From Alisma plantago-aquatica (lineage: Eukaryota > Streptophyta > Magnoliopsida > Alismatales > Alismataceae): a DNA stretch of 64,000 nt. Numbering within the stretch: position 1 is the first letter of the stretch; each line of letters opens with the position of its first letter. The DNA is taken from the NCBI GenBank assembly GCA_963693085.1, contig OY856409.1, positions 296,398,058 through 296,462,057 of the forward strand. The letters are read 5' to 3'. Positions 20,491 to 32,830 of this stretch are shown one piece after another. Under the pieces are notes generated by a model. That model was given only the letters and a program-made list of their open reading frames with translations. It was not told where the DNA came from and did no database searches. The translations under genes and the position numbers were made by a program.

Positions 20491-21880
20491 GTTGAAAGTT
20501 ATTTAACTCCAAATATTTTCTACTAGAACTATGAGTCATGTATTACATAATGAACTTGACATTCCAAAAGAGCTTGTGATTCTTCAAATTTCCCTTTATA
20601 ACTCTTATGGTTCAAATGTTTTCTTGTTGGTCCCGAACCAATCATGTTCTACTTTACACCCACTGATTCCCATTGGAATTCAGTTATCCAACCAATATAC
20701 ATTTTGTTATTGGATTGAGATAAGTAGTTTTCAACAAACTATCATTTAAGTGATTAAATCTTTTCAAGAACTATTTTCTTACATAAGTTTCAATCCTTAA
20801 GACACATCAGGACATTCCCATACCATATCTCATATGTTGTCTTATTAAACCATTAAGATGGTATATTCATTTAGTTCTAAGCATATACCTTAAACAAGAT
20901 TAGATTAAATGATAACCACATCATGACTCATCATGTTGTGCTTCCTTCTTTTCGACACATCATTATGTTTCAGTTGGATTTGATTATGCTATACTATCAT
21001 TGTTTATCCAGAAGGTCCCCAAGCTATTCCTATAAAGTATTCAACATTTGATCATATCAAAGTATCTTAATACTTTTAAGGAAGTTGTGTACTTCATTTA
21101 TGCAATCTTCTTCAACACTTTAAGATATTTGTATTGTACTGCATGCATATCACCATATCATTAGTAAATATAACAAAGTACATGTAATATCCCTATACCA
21201 TTTATTCTAGAAGATCTTTGTACATCAGTATGTACTAGGTCTAATAGAATACTTGTTCTCCAGTACACTTAGTAAGAAGTAGAATGTCATGTTTCTCACA
21301 TATCAGATTTGCATGTCTTGTTTTGGTTCAATAACCAAAATAATCTAGATAAACATCAACATGTTCTAGAAATGCATCTCTCACATTTGTTCTCTAGATG
21401 ATGATGTTATAGATTGTTTGAGTTATCAAATGATCATTTAGGTATTTATGTTCTAAAACATTTATCTATTGATCCTTTCTCATAATGATCACAAGATGTT
21501 TGGGGTATTTCCATACAAGATCACATCTTTGAAATAGAAGCATTAACAACTCTTTATTTATGATCATCCTTGTCCATACAAGATGCATAAAGTAAAATGT
21601 TTCTGTTAATGACATAATGAAATAGTAGTTCATCTAACTCTAGTGCATGTCCTTTGGGCTAATATAAGTTCTAGATGTAGACTATAATTACAGAAACTCT
21701 TGCTCAACATAGTCCATCCTTTACCTTTCATAAAGTCTTTACTTCTTTTCAAATCCTGCACATCGCGTATGTCAAATATGTATCTGGTATCATATACCAA
21801 GATGAAGAAGTAATTAAATTTATATTATAATGTTTATACCAGAAGTAGATGCTTCTCTCCCTTCCTTCTTCTTCTTTAGT
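20491..21880 (-). pseudogene. Decayed Ty1/copia integrase/pol region
   Basis: Only scattered remnants can be read on the minus strand. One is YILMYKDL / LVHTDV-like text around 21215-21240, which fits the first catalytic Asp of copia integrase. The distance from gag to RT is much shorter than in an intact copia element, so large internal deletions are likely. No frame longer than a few tens of codons survives. Confidence 0.45.
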
Positions 21881-22400
21881 TTCTCTAGGAAAATAGGGCA
21901 ATTCCTTTTCCGGTGTCCAAGCTACAGACAGTTGTGGCAATTGCCTCTTTTCTTTATTCCTCCCTTTTTTGTGAGATCTGAAGAGTTAGGTTTTGACCGG
22001 CTTTAAAAATATTCTTATATTTTCCTTTTCCTTTAGGCTTCCCCTTTGTCTTGTTGATCATCATCACATACTTAGGCTTGTCTTTCTTCATTTGTGCCTC
22101 ATCTGTTCTCAACATGCCCAATAACTCTGTGAACATTTTGTTAAGTTCATTCATGTTTTAGTTCATGAAAAACTTATTATATGATTCTCGAAGGGACTGC
22201 AGAATCACATTAGTGGCCAACTCTTCAACCAAGGGGAATCCCAGTCTAACAAGGTTCTCCACATACCCAATTAGCTTGAGCACATGAGGACCTACTGGAT
22301 CTCTTTCTACCATGTTACATTTGAACAACGTATTAGAGACATCATATCTCACTTGATTTCTTGATCTTCGAACATGTTCATAAGATGTGTGACCATCTCA
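21880..22400 (-). pseudogene. Ty1/copia gag, C-terminal half
   Basis: Minus-strand frames show RYDVSNTLFKCNMVE and GPHVLKLIGYVENLVRLGF (22352-22230), LATNVILQSLRESYNKFFMN (to 22158), MNELNKMFTELLGMLRTDEA (22154-22090), a Lys/Gly-rich linker (22060-22010) and a CCHC zinc knuckle CHNCL*LGHRKRNC (about 21945-21905) with all four ligands kept but a stop inside. Gag packages the RNA. Upstream (higher coordinates) it is cut at 22400 by the CACTA element; the missing N-terminal half lies at 30855-31137. Confidence 0.85.
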
Positions 22401-22403
22401 ATA
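22401..22403. repeat. Target-site duplication ATA (left) of CACTA element
   Basis: ATA immediately precedes CACTA at 22404 and is repeated at 30852-30854. Three-base duplications are the rule for CACTA transposons. The copia gag reads across once the element and one copy of ATA are removed. Confidence 0.93.
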
Positions 22404-22560
22404 CACTAAAACAAAACTGCCCATTAGTGGCATTTATTTAAGTGGCATTTATAAAAGAGCCACTATCTTTCTAAAATACATGTATTTTTAATTAAAATGC
22501 CGCTGAACCACCTATTATAGGATTTATGAAACGGACATAACATTAAAGGTGTTTTTATTT
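22404..22560 (+). repeat. Left terminal and subterminal repeats of the CACTA element
   Basis: Terminal CACTAAAACAAAACTGCCC is followed by AGTGGCATTTATTTAAGTGG and further AGTGGC/GCCACT words. Subterminal repeats are the binding sites of the second CACTA protein in characterised members of the family. Confidence 0.85.
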
Positions 22561-23880
22561 CTAATTAGTGGCAATCTTAAATTGCCATACCAAATTAGGA
22601 AATATTTTGCTAAACTATATTGACTTCCCACTCCAAATTAAATTTTCCCTTCACGCTGCACTCTCTGCTCATTCAGCCTGACATTTCTGATCTCCCCCTC
22701 TCTCCCTGTGCGACTTCCTCGCTCCCTGGCCCATCGTGCCCTAGGTCCGTTGGTGGCTCACGATTGTCTGCAGACTGATAGAGACAGGTGGCGCATGCTG
22801 TTCGCCAGTTGCCGTCCGTGGTGCCAATAGTTTCTGGCTATGGAGTGCCAAGTTGCCGGTGCCGCAGTGACACCTTGCCTGTAATCGCGAGCGTTAGTTC
22901 TTCCTCCTCTGCCTATTTGAACCAAGCCCAACCGAAGCATACTTAGGCACCGTTCATTCTTCCTCATCCGCCTTGGCAGACCGAGTCCAGTAGAACCACC
23001 ACCACAGACTCAATCTGCCCCTCCGGCGTTGGTGAGCTTGAGTGAGGGACTCCGATCAATCCTCTTGAGGTAACCATTGACGCACCCTATTCTGTTAACT
23101 AAGATGTAGCTTACATACCTCCTTCAAGGTCTCTTTCGTGACCGATGGCTAATAGGCATGTAAAGTGTCAACAATTCTCATGCTTGGACGAAAACTCTAT
23201 AGGTATCGAATGCCATGCCACTTGGAAGTTGTTGTTCATCTGCAGGTTATCCTAAATCATCAATAACTATTAATGGGAAACCTTGCAGTAGAATAAAAAA
23301 ACATATTCTGACTAATAAGTTGTTTACCAATAGTAGTCCACTCTTGTTTCCAGCCATTTCAATTGACAATACTTAAAAGGTATTTGCCTTGGATCTGACT
23401 TCTGTTCTACATAAATTATTAGTACTTTTTATCTGTAGTGTTATAATTTTGAAGAAAGACAAGAATGAAGAAACTATAGCACTTCAAAGATGTTAATAGA
23501 ATATGACTTATAGAGTTCATGTAAACATCACATGTAATTAATCAGTTCCCTATTAAGATGGTGGATTGGTATTTTCTATTCGATGTTTACATGGTCTTCC
23601 CACAAAATCATTTGAGAAACCAGGTGATGTGAAATGCAGCGATCAGTATAATTGAAAAGGATAATGTAGACATAATAATCCATAAGTGATCTAATTAAAA
23701 CATACATAATAATTCATAATGTAGACTACGATAATTGTTGGTATAATGACATACTCATCTTACTTTCCATCTAAGTCTGATTTGTATTTCTCAAGTTGTC
23801 TCTGAAAATATGTAACATCGTTATATATACTTATTGAAAATAGATAACATCATTATATATACTTACAATTGTTAGTACTA
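22561..23880 (+). other. CACTA 5' non-transposase region
   Basis: 22640-23060 is GC-richer, with pyrimidine runs (CTCCCCCTCTCTCCCTG near 22690), and resembles a promoter or 5' UTR; it could be captured host DNA. From 23060 to 23880 the sequence is AT-rich with no recognisable gene. No convincing coding motif on either strand. Confidence 0.4.
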
Positions 23881-23885
23881 ATATT

Positions 23886-24158
23886 TTGCAGTCTCTTTCC
23901 ACCCACAACAATCACTATGGCCTGGGCCTCGACCCCCATGTCCTTTTCCCTAAAACAGAACAACTGGACATCACCCTAGACCATCGTACACTAGCACAAC
24001 TCACCATTACTAGACAGTGGCGTCATTTGAATGGAAGACGCTACACGGCTGGTCAAGTGACTTTAAAGTATGGAACCTCGACAACTGTAATCGACATTCA
24101 GTATGATGGCAAATGCACTTTAAGGTATCCACAACCAGTTGGCTTGCGTGGATTCTGA
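23886..24158 (+). other. Unidentified 90-codon open frame in the CACTA 5' region
   Basis: The frame encodes LGLDPHVLFPKTEQLDITLD and GQVTLKYGTSTTVIDIQYDG among other segments, with balanced composition quite unlike the surrounding AT-rich DNA. I do not recognise it. It may be a captured exon, because it sits in the leader of an element that captured two other genes. It has no upstream splice evidence and may equally be chance. Confidence 0.3.
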
Positions 24159-24299
24159 ACATGCTAATTGGCCGAGAGGACCAGGTCAGGCTTCCGAACA
24201 TGCTAATTGGATTCGTTTATGAGGGACTCCCTCCGCGAAACAACATCATCAACAAAATGGCCAAGTCACCGGTCAAACGGGTGTCTCAATTCTTGATGA

Positions 24300-24485
24300 A
24301 ATTTTGTTACTTTTAAATAAGGAAATCACCAATAAATGTATTTTTTACTATTTTTTTAGAATGAAATTTTGTTACTTTTAAATAAGGAAATCACCGATAA
24401 ATATATTTTTACAGTATTTGTCACAATTCACCAGTCAAACGGGTGTCACAATTCTTGATGTTATATTTTTTACTATTTTTGTAGA
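24300..24485 (+). repeat. Short local duplication before the transposase start
   Basis: GTTACTTTTAAATAAGGAAA recurs about 66 bp apart (24306 and 24372), and GTCAAACGGGTGTC recurs at about 24272 and 24434. It looks like a recent tandem slip in an AT-rich intron or leader. Confidence 0.7.
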
Positions 24486-27400
24486 ATGGATAAGTCTTGG
24501 ATACCAGAGGATGACTGAACGAGTAGTAAATACCTATGTGGAGTATCCAACTTTTTGGATTTCACTTTTCAACATTCAGTGACTGGAGATAAGATTGTAT
24601 GTCCTTGTAGAAAGTGCACTAATGTATACTAGGTCACCAGACAAACTGCATTGAGTCATCTATTGTGGAATGGCTTCTTACAAAGCTATATTTCTTAGGC
24701 TTTTCATGGAGAAGATGTCGATGTTGAAATGGATGCTCCAACTGATCAGGGTGATTGTCTAGATGATGAAAATTTACAAGATATGTTGCATGATGTTTTT
24801 TTGAGTTTCAATGAAGATGAAAATATGGAAGGAGTACAGTCGGCTACTGGTCAACATTTAAATGCTGACAAATTTTATATCTTATTAAAGGATTCTAAGA
24901 CATAATTATATCCAGGGTGTAAGAAACTTACCAAACTTGCTTGCATCCTAGAATTCTATCACCTGGTTAGTCTTAATTCCTTGAGTGAGAAAGCATCATC
25001 TATGTTTCTTAAGTTCTTTAAAAAAATGCTACCAGAAGGAAAACAATTACCGAATTCCTTTTATGAGCTGAAGAAGACAATAAAGGAGTTGGGATTACAT
25101 TATGTGAAGATTCATGCTTGTTGAAATGGTTGCATGCTATTTTGGAAGGAGTCTGTTGATAAAGACGTCTGTGATACATGTGGAGAATCAAGATGGCTAA
25201 CGACTTCAACACCAGATGATGATGATGAGGAGCTAGTAAACAAACCCAGAAGAACACCTGCCAAAGTGCTCAGACACTTTCTACTTATACCACGACTGAG
25301 GAGGTTGTTCATGTCATTAAAAAGCTCTTCCTTAATGAAGTGGCATGCATAAGAATATGAAAAAGATGACAAGTTAAGACACCCGGTAGATTCACCTGCA
25401 TGGAAAACATTTGATGTTATGCATCCAGAATTTGCTGCATACGTTAGAAATATTCGATTGGGACTTGCCACTGACAGATTTAATCCTTTTGGGACAATGA
25501 GTAATTCGCATAGTACATGTCCTGTTGTAATTATTCCATATAATTTACCTCCTTGGTTGTGCATGAAGCAACAATATTTTATGTTGTCCCTACTAATTTC
25601 TAGACCATCTTCGCCACAGAATATAGATGTTTACTTGCGTCCATTGATTGATGAGTTGAAAGAACTATGGAGTACTGATGTACAAACATATGACGCTAGA
25701 GCCAAGGAATTCATTCAGATGCATGCTTCTTTATTATGGACTATTAGTGATTTTCGAGGATATGCACATCTATCTGGTTGGAGTACTACATGCTACAAAG
25801 CATGTCCTTATTGTAATAAAGATACTGTCTCACATTGGTTGCCACATAGATGTAAAGTTTGTTACAGAGGACACTGTAGGTTTTTACCAGCTGGCCACAG
25901 ATTCCAGAAAGAAGCTAGGGAATTTGACAGTGAGCAAGAATTTAGGAGTCCACCTAAAACTCCTTCTGGAGCTGAAATCTTGTCACAATTGGATGGCGGA
26001 AGCACTGTAATTGGTAAGAAAAGGCCGAGAGGTAAAGATTCGACACACAATTGGGATAGGAAAAACATATTCTTCGAGCTACCATATTGGAAATCTAACA
26101 TTGTAAGGCACAATTTGGATGTCATGCACATTGAGAAGAATATATGTGAGAGTATTGTTGGAACATTGCTAGGTCTGAAGGATAAAAGTAAGGACAACTT
26201 GAATGCAAGGAAGGATTTGGAGGATATGGGAATTAGATTTCTGCTTCATCCACAAACTGTTGGCACACATTCCATACCACCTCCAGCTTTTTATACGATG
26301 AGAAAAGAAGAAAAATATCATTTTTCAACCTCCTAAAATCTGTCAAAGTTCCAGATGAGTATTCATCTAATATATCTAGATGTGCACGACCGACGAATCA
26401 GAAGATGCTACCAATGAAAAGTCACGATTATCACGTATTGATGCAACAACTTCTACCATTAGTTGTCACTATGTCTTTGCCCAGTAAGAATGCTAAGTCA
26501 TGTATTATTAATCTTTGTCGCTATTTTTAGAGGTTGTGCACTAAAGTCATAGATCCAAATGATTTTTCTGCATTGGAAAATTCAATAGTTGTGACACTTT
26601 GTGAGATGGAGAAGATTTTCCCTCCATGTGTTTTTGACATAATGGTGCATCTATCAATCCATCTCATTTTTGAAGCTAAGATAGCCGACCCTATTCAGTA
26701 TCGTTGGATGTATCCAATTGAAAGGTAACTTTTCATACGTCGTGATGACTTCACCTATTGGAATTTAATTTGTCATAATATTTTTGCCAACTTTATTATC
26801 AGGTATCTGCAGACCCTAAAAGGATATGTTTGTAATAAAAGATATCCAAAAGGATCAATAGCAGAAGGATATATAACTGAACAGTGTCTTAATTTTTGTT
26901 CAAGATACTTAGATGGAGTTGAAACAAAATTAAATCGGCCAAATAGAAACGATACTGACGAAATAAATTTGGAAAATGAGCCAACACATGACAGTGATGA
27001 TTGGTCAATTTTCTCAAAATTAGGTCGTGGTGTTGGTAAAATGATAGCATGTGTCTTGGACGAACATACATTACAACAAGCCCATAAGCATGTACTATTC
27101 AATTGTGATGCAATTGAACCCTACATTAAGTAAGTTAGTGACATTTGTCTTCTATTATTAAAATATTATTACAAATTCCAATTACATATTGCACATATTT
27201 TGTTTTCAGGAAGCACTATGATATCATTAGGCTAAAACATCCTCATAAGTCCTTAAAAGAGGTACAAAGAATACATAGTAACTCATTTGATGGATGGTTT
27301 AAGGAACATGTAAGTTAATTTGTCATAATTAAATTTGTTATGCTTCATGATTAAATACTAACAAACTTTTCTTGTGTTAGATTGAGACACTCCTAAGAAC

Positions 27401-27880
27401 AGAGATGGTGGATGATAAAACTTTCTCAAGGTCCACATCAAATGGCCGTTAAGTACAAGGGCTACATTGTCAATGGTCACAGATTCCATACCAAAGCAAA
27501 AGATCGACATCTAGCAACACAAAATAGTAGAGTCTTTCTGGTAGCTAAGACTGATTGTTATGCTAAAACCACTGACCGCAATCCAATTACTAAAGATGTT
27601 ACCTACTATGGTGTTTTGAAGGATGTTATTGTGTTCAATTATTATGAACACTTTAAGGTGACATTATTTAAGTGTGATTAGGTGGACATCAACTCCAAGA
27701 GGACAATCAAGCATGATGAACATGCGTTGACTCTTGTTAATTTGAGACGACTTCAATCAACTGGAGAACCGTATGTAGTGGCATCTAAAGTTGGACAATT
27801 ATTTTATGTAGAACATGTCACTGCAAAAGGGTGGCATTTTTCTGTAAAGATTCCCCCACAAGATACGTTCAACATGTAAG
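24486..27880 (+). pseudogene. TNP2-like CACTA transposase pseudogene
   Basis: The start at 24486 (MDKSWIPEDD) opens the transposase-associated domain, with a CPCRKC zinc-type motif near 24600. The same frame continues to 26336 through stops at 24516, about 24630, about 24700, 24903, 25122 and 25350. The Tnp2 core follows: GCMLFWKE, CDTCGESRW (25130-25200), the long block 25419-26336 with MHASLLWTISDFRGYAHLSG and the Cys/His cluster KACPYCNK...HRCKVC..GHC, then LDVMHIEKNICE. After a frameshift near 26330 come SHDYHVLMQQLLPL (26425), EKIFPPCVFDIMVHL (26610) and IQYRWMYPIER (26695). Introns separate the next exons (26803-27130, 27210-27310, 27380 on). A late domain (YGVLKDVIVFNYY, VNLRRLQSTGEPYVVASKVG) ends at 27880. 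The protein would excise and reinsert the element; this copy cannot. Confidence 0.93.
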
Positions 27881-28257
27881 ATCCATCTTGTAGTGAGACT
27901 GTTGAAGCTTATGTGCAAGGTGAACCTAGAGATGGGCCATCAATGACAACAGAGGATAAAAATGCAGACGGTGACATAGTTAGATTGGATATGGAAGGAA
28001 TTACTGTTGATGGTTCAACAATTGAGAAAGACCAATCCCAAATTCATTAGGATGATGAAAGTGTATATCAAAGTGATGAGGATGACAGTTTTGAATGAGA
28101 AAATTACAAAGTAGCCACCAATGTTTATTTTAGTTTGTCATTAATATTTGACTTATATATGCCTCTTTCGTTGGCATGAAGTTTCCACTGTCTGAAATGT
28201 ATCTTACATATTTTAGTCACATGCTTCTATGTATGTTGGATTATCTCGCATATTCTT
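27881..28257 (+). other. Transposase tail and 3' flank in the CACTA
   Basis: The transposase reading frame fades into Asp/Glu-rich codons (DDESVYQSDEDDSFE, about 28050-28096) that end at a TGA near 28097. The rest to 28257 is AT-rich without a recognised gene. Confidence 0.5.
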
Positions 28258-29040
28258 GAGAGAGAAGGTTGTTTGATCAGCTCCTTCGATGTATTGCAGC
28301 CTAGCCAAAGTGGTATCTAAAAGTAGTATCTAAAGTAGTATCTTCTGCTTAAATTCTGATGTCCAACTTACTAACAATGATGATCACCTTTTGCCTTGCC
28401 TTAATGTAGGTGTATGCAATCAGAGTTTCATTTTTATGCAATCCTCTTCACTAACACTGCTGCTAGCTCTACTGTTACTGATATATTGACAATGACTTCG
28501 TGTACCTCTGCAGTTTTGCGTCCTAATTTCTCTACAGAGGTACATTAAGTCTTTCTCAACATGTCAGAATATGCTCTGGTGGAGAAGTCTACAAAGAATC
28601 CTCAAGAAAGAATGGTTTCTCTAAGAGATTAAAGGCCATTCTCAAGAGATAAGGTTGTCTGATCAGCTATGTTGATGTATTGTAGCCTAGCCAAAGTAGT
28701 ATGTAAAAGTAGTATCTAAAGTAGTATGTTCTGCTTAAATTCTGATGTCCAACTTACTAACAATGATGATCACCTTTTGCCTTGCCTTAATGTAGGTGTG
28801 TGCAATCAGAATTCATTTTTATGCAATCCTCTTCTCTAACACTGCTGCTAGCTCTGTTGTTACTGATATGTTGACAATGACTTCGTGTACCTCTGCAGTT
28901 TTGCATCCTAATTTCTCTGTAGAGGTACATGAAGTCATTGTCAACATGTGAGAACTATGCTCTAATGGAGAAGTCTATGAAGAAGCCTCAAGGAAGAATG
29001 GTTTCTCCAAGAGATTAAAGGCCATTCTCGAGAGAAGGTT
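28258..29040 (+). repeat. Two tandem copies of an approximately 390-bp unit
   Basis: 28258-28645 and 28646-29040 align over their whole length, including GCTTAAATTCTGATGTCCAA, TGACTTCGTGTACCTCTGCA and GATTAAAGGCCATTCTC. They differ by perhaps 5-8% by eye plus small indels. The unit has no clear reading frame. It may be a captured host piece that was then duplicated, directly upstream of the ATPase fragment. Confidence 0.88.
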
Positions 29041-29110
29041 GTAAATGTTTTTTTTCTTCCTACTCTTGAAAGTCTTCTTGCATGTTTTGTAGTTACTTGT
29101 TTTTTTACAT

Positions 29111-29425
<315 letters not shown>

Positions 29426-29652
29426 TAATCATTTTATGCTTTCTTACCTTACTAAAATTCTTTCAACTTATTATGTATAGACTACAGTTTTATGAGAACA
29501 CTGGACGAAATTGAGTTTGATTATAATCTTTTGCTTTTACATAATTGTCAAGATTGTTAGCTTTGCCCCCTTTCTATAATCTGCTTAGTTGTGTGCTTAG
29601 CTAAATGTCTAAAGCTTTGCTGCGTGGCAAACTCTATTCAGCTGACATAATG

Positions 29653-30198
29653 TGAATGGTACATTTGAAATTATCACCCCTGTCAAACTTATTAGGAGTG
29701 GTGAGAAGGTGGGTTCTTGTGAGGCTGCCCTTCTTGCAAAGCTCGACATTAGGCCCTTCTCATATGGACTGGTTGTGATGTCAGTTTATGACAGTGGATC
29801 TGTATTCAGCCCTGAGGTCCTTGACCTTACTGAAGATGACCTTATTTATAAATTTGGCAATGGTGCTATCTTCCCTGATACCATCTTATTGCATGCTAGT
29901 GCTGTAAGTTTTTTTGTCTTACATTTGCATGCAAGTTCTCAACTTTTTTCTCACTTCATGGTAGGATCCTAGCAAGTTTGTAGTTGTTGCTTCCCCTACT
30001 GCTACTTCAGGCTATGTAGTTGCACCTGCAGCTTCTGCTGCCAAGGTGGAAGAGAAGAAGGAAGAACCTACTGAGGAATTTGATGACTTTATCACGGAAT
30101 TATCATATGTTATCACTGCAGCTAAGAAGAAGGATGAACCTTCATTGCAGTGTAGCTGGTTTAATCCTACAGAAGCTCACAACTACTTGGAATGCTAG
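29653..30198 (+). pseudogene. Captured fragment of acidic ribosomal protein P0
   Basis: 29653-29903 encodes [20 protein letters not shown], then [20 protein letters not shown] and [18 protein letters not shown], the rRNA-associated core of the 60S stalk protein P0. A GT-AG intron (29904-29964) follows. From 29965 the frame gives [11 protein letters not shown], an Ala-rich hinge and VEEKKEEPTEEFDDF, as in the C-terminal part, but the usual acidic Gly-Phe-rich tail is replaced by unrelated sequence. The segment between the two halves that a normal P0 carries is missing. P0 anchors the P1/P2 stalk on the ribosome. The fragment lacks the N-terminus and is not a functional gene. Confidence 0.9.
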
Positions 30199-30589
30199 AA
30201 TGGAGTTGTATGTTTTTGTAAGAAAATGAGTTTGTATTCCTTTGGGGGGTCTCCAAATGCAAATTGAGTTGATATCCAGTTAGTGATCATGTCTAGAATA
30301 TGTACCATATATAGTCATATGGGATGGTGTTGTATTGAATATAAGGGGCAAGGTAAAATATCCTCCCCATGTAATTGTCATTTGATTATAAATAAAAAAG
30401 TTCAATACTTATGGAAAAATATGTTTGGCTTCAATTGGCATTCAATTAGAAAACTTGATCATGAACTACAAATTGACTGACTAAAATCCATAAAAAAATA
30501 GTAATGCAGAACTAGTATGTCATTACTGGCTTTTTTCATAAGAAACTACATTCAATCAAAACCGTTTTATACAACAACATTATACAAAA

Positions 30590-30851
30590 TAGTGGCATTT
30601 GTATAAAAGCCAAATGATGGATAGTGGCTTTTCTATAAATGCCAAATGATGATTTAGTGGCCTTTATGTGGCATTTATTCGAAGCCACTAAAGACAAACA
30701 TTTAGTGGCTTTTACAACTTAAGCCACTATCTTCCTAGTGGCATTGGCACTAGAGGAATTTTTTAAATGTCAAAAAATGCCGCTAAACCTGTTTACTGGC
30801 TTTTTTAGTGGCATTTCTGAAAGGCCACTGATGTGAACGTTTGCTGTAGTG
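30590..30851 (+). repeat. Right subterminal and terminal repeats of the CACTA element
   Basis: Many AGTGGC / GCCACT words in both orientations (for example TAGTGGCTTTTCTATAAATG near 30630 and AGTGGCATTTCTGAAAGGCC near 30805) end at GTTTGCTGTAGTG. They mirror the left end. Confidence 0.88.
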
Positions 30852-30854
30852 ATA
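30852..30854. repeat. Target-site duplication ATA (right) of CACTA element
   Basis: Matches 22401-22403. Confidence 0.93.
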
Positions 30855-31137
30855 ACATCCATATTCTCATGCTACCTATATACCTAAAGTTCATAAAGCA
30901 TTACATCATACACTTGAAATCCATGTCATCTTCAGTATGCTTCTTGCAAGCATCCTTGTCATCCTTAGTTGCATTGGGAAGAGGTTCTTTTGGCTCTAGT
31001 ATCTCCAGGACATAGAGCTTGTGCTCCTATGTGAGAACAATTCTCAATGTCTTGAACCAGTCATGGAAGTTGTTCCCATTTAATTTTCCCTTATCAAGGA
31101 CCGATCACAGAGAAAAGGTGTTGTTGTGTGTAGCCAT
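30855..31137 (-). pseudogene. Ty1/copia gag, N-terminal half
   Basis: The ATG at 31135-31137 opens MATHNNTFSL*SVLDKGKLNG, then NFHDWFKTLRIVL, EHKLYVLEILEPKEPLPNA and DKDACKKHTEDD, in the order of copia gag proteins. Stops occur after about 10, 36 and 80 codons. The frame runs to the CACTA insertion and continues at 22400 with EMVTHLMNMFEDQ. This proves that the two halves are one gag gene split by the transposon. Confidence 0.88.
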
Positions 31138-32402
31138 TTGATTCTACAAAAGAATTTCAATTTTGTCAAACTCATTTTTTATTTGTTTTGATTTAAAAAA
31201 TTTGGGGATCTCAATTCGGTCTTTAATTATCTATGGTTCTCATTACTTTGTTCAAATTGATAACCGTCAAGTATAAATTCAAAAGTTTGTTGTGTACAAA
31301 CTTCTAATGAGACAAGATCCAAAATGATTCAATTATTACCCGAGAAACACCAATGTCTATAATCAACCATTAAGGTCAACAACGCTTGCCAACTGCATCT
31401 AATGTAATTTATGGATAGACGATATTCACAACTCCTTGCCACAATCATTTGTATTCATATGGTGCTTAGTCCCACTTAGAATCACAACTTAATCCTGACC
31501 CAAAAGCTAACACGATAAATATGCACTTCTTGGGAAGATCCTACATATTTACTATCACACTTCCACAAGATAGATGATGCACCACACATGGGAATAACCT
31601 ACGCCTAGTCAATGAATATTTTTATGTGTGTTACTTATGGAAAGAATCTTAGACTTAACATGTTTGATTGAGGTATTTTATACGTTATGTGTATATATAC
31701 ATATACATTATCCAATTACCACATATATATAGTAATTATCATATACATGCTATATCCCACATGGTAAACATGCAATATAAAACATTGGAGATGGTTATGG
31801 ACATATCTACTATAATTACTTGGATCCACAAGGAATTACTACCACTTGGGTCTACATCACATCACATGCATGAATCTGTTGTAGGTGTAGATATGTGCTT
31901 TGCCAATCCTGGTTGACTAATTCGACCCTTGAACTGGTCGGCTCGCTTCTTGGCTAGTCAATTGGTCATCTAGAACGATCGTCTAGCCCCCATTCCAACT
32001 GATGGATGGATACCCTCAATATGGCCAGCTGGGTCCACCAAGTAGTCAGCTCGCTCCTTCATTATGTTCTCCTTGTTCCTCTAGTCAGTCAATTTGTCTC
32101 ACTAAGGGGTCGGCTCATCTAGCAATGATCGTCTTCTTTGTCATTGAAACAAAGGAAACTATCCTATTAGTTATTAACTTATTACATTGTAAAGAGAAAC
32201 CTTTAGTTACATTAGAGGGGAGAAAATGTATGAAAGAATAATACTTTTACATTGTGAAGAAGAAGATAGAGTCTCGGTACACAAATTGAGATAAAAAAAC
32301 AAACAAACAACAATTCAACCACACACAAATATATGGGTTATTGGCCATAACCATGCTACACATCCACCGTCAAAACTGCTTTTAGGGTGACATATAAATT
32401 GC

Positions 32403-32403
<1 letters not shown>
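31138..32403 (-). other. Upstream flank of the copia gag, possibly 5' LTR
   Basis: On the minus strand this should hold the copia leader, PBS and 5' LTR, but I find no clear PBS. 31920-32110 is GC-richer with repeated GGTCGGCTCG / TAGTCAGCTCG-like words. No host gene is seen. Confidence 0.35.

Positions 32404-32497
<94 letters not shown>
32404..32497. repeat. TA microsatellite
   Basis: (TA)n with a few C interruptions. It ends exactly at the proposed Helitron 5' terminus. Confidence 0.97.
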
Positions 32498-32500
<3 letters not shown>

Positions 32501-32699
32501 ATACTACTATAAAAAGAGCGAATGTTTTCTACAAATTACAATTGTGCCACCAACCAATCAGACTGTAGTATTTTCAAAATGGTGCATTCTCGTGAACCCT
32601 CTCTCCTCACAGGATTTTTCAACCATTTTTTCTTAGCGAAAATACCATATGTTACCCTGGTCATCAAACAAACCGTCAATTCTTCGGCCACTTTCACCA

Positions 32700-32830
32700 T
32701 GTCCTTATTTTCCTAACCACACTCCAGTACGTGCAGTCACTACCACCATCTCTTTAGCATCCTAACCACACTCCAATACGTACAGCAACTACCACCATCT
32801 CTTTAACATCCTAACTACACTCCATACATG
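32700..32830 (+). repeat. Short tandem repeat in Helitron candidate
   Basis: CCTAACCACACTCCAGTACG and CACTACCACCATCTCTTTAG recur two to three times with a period of about 50 bp and small differences. No coding meaning is apparent. Confidence 0.75.
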
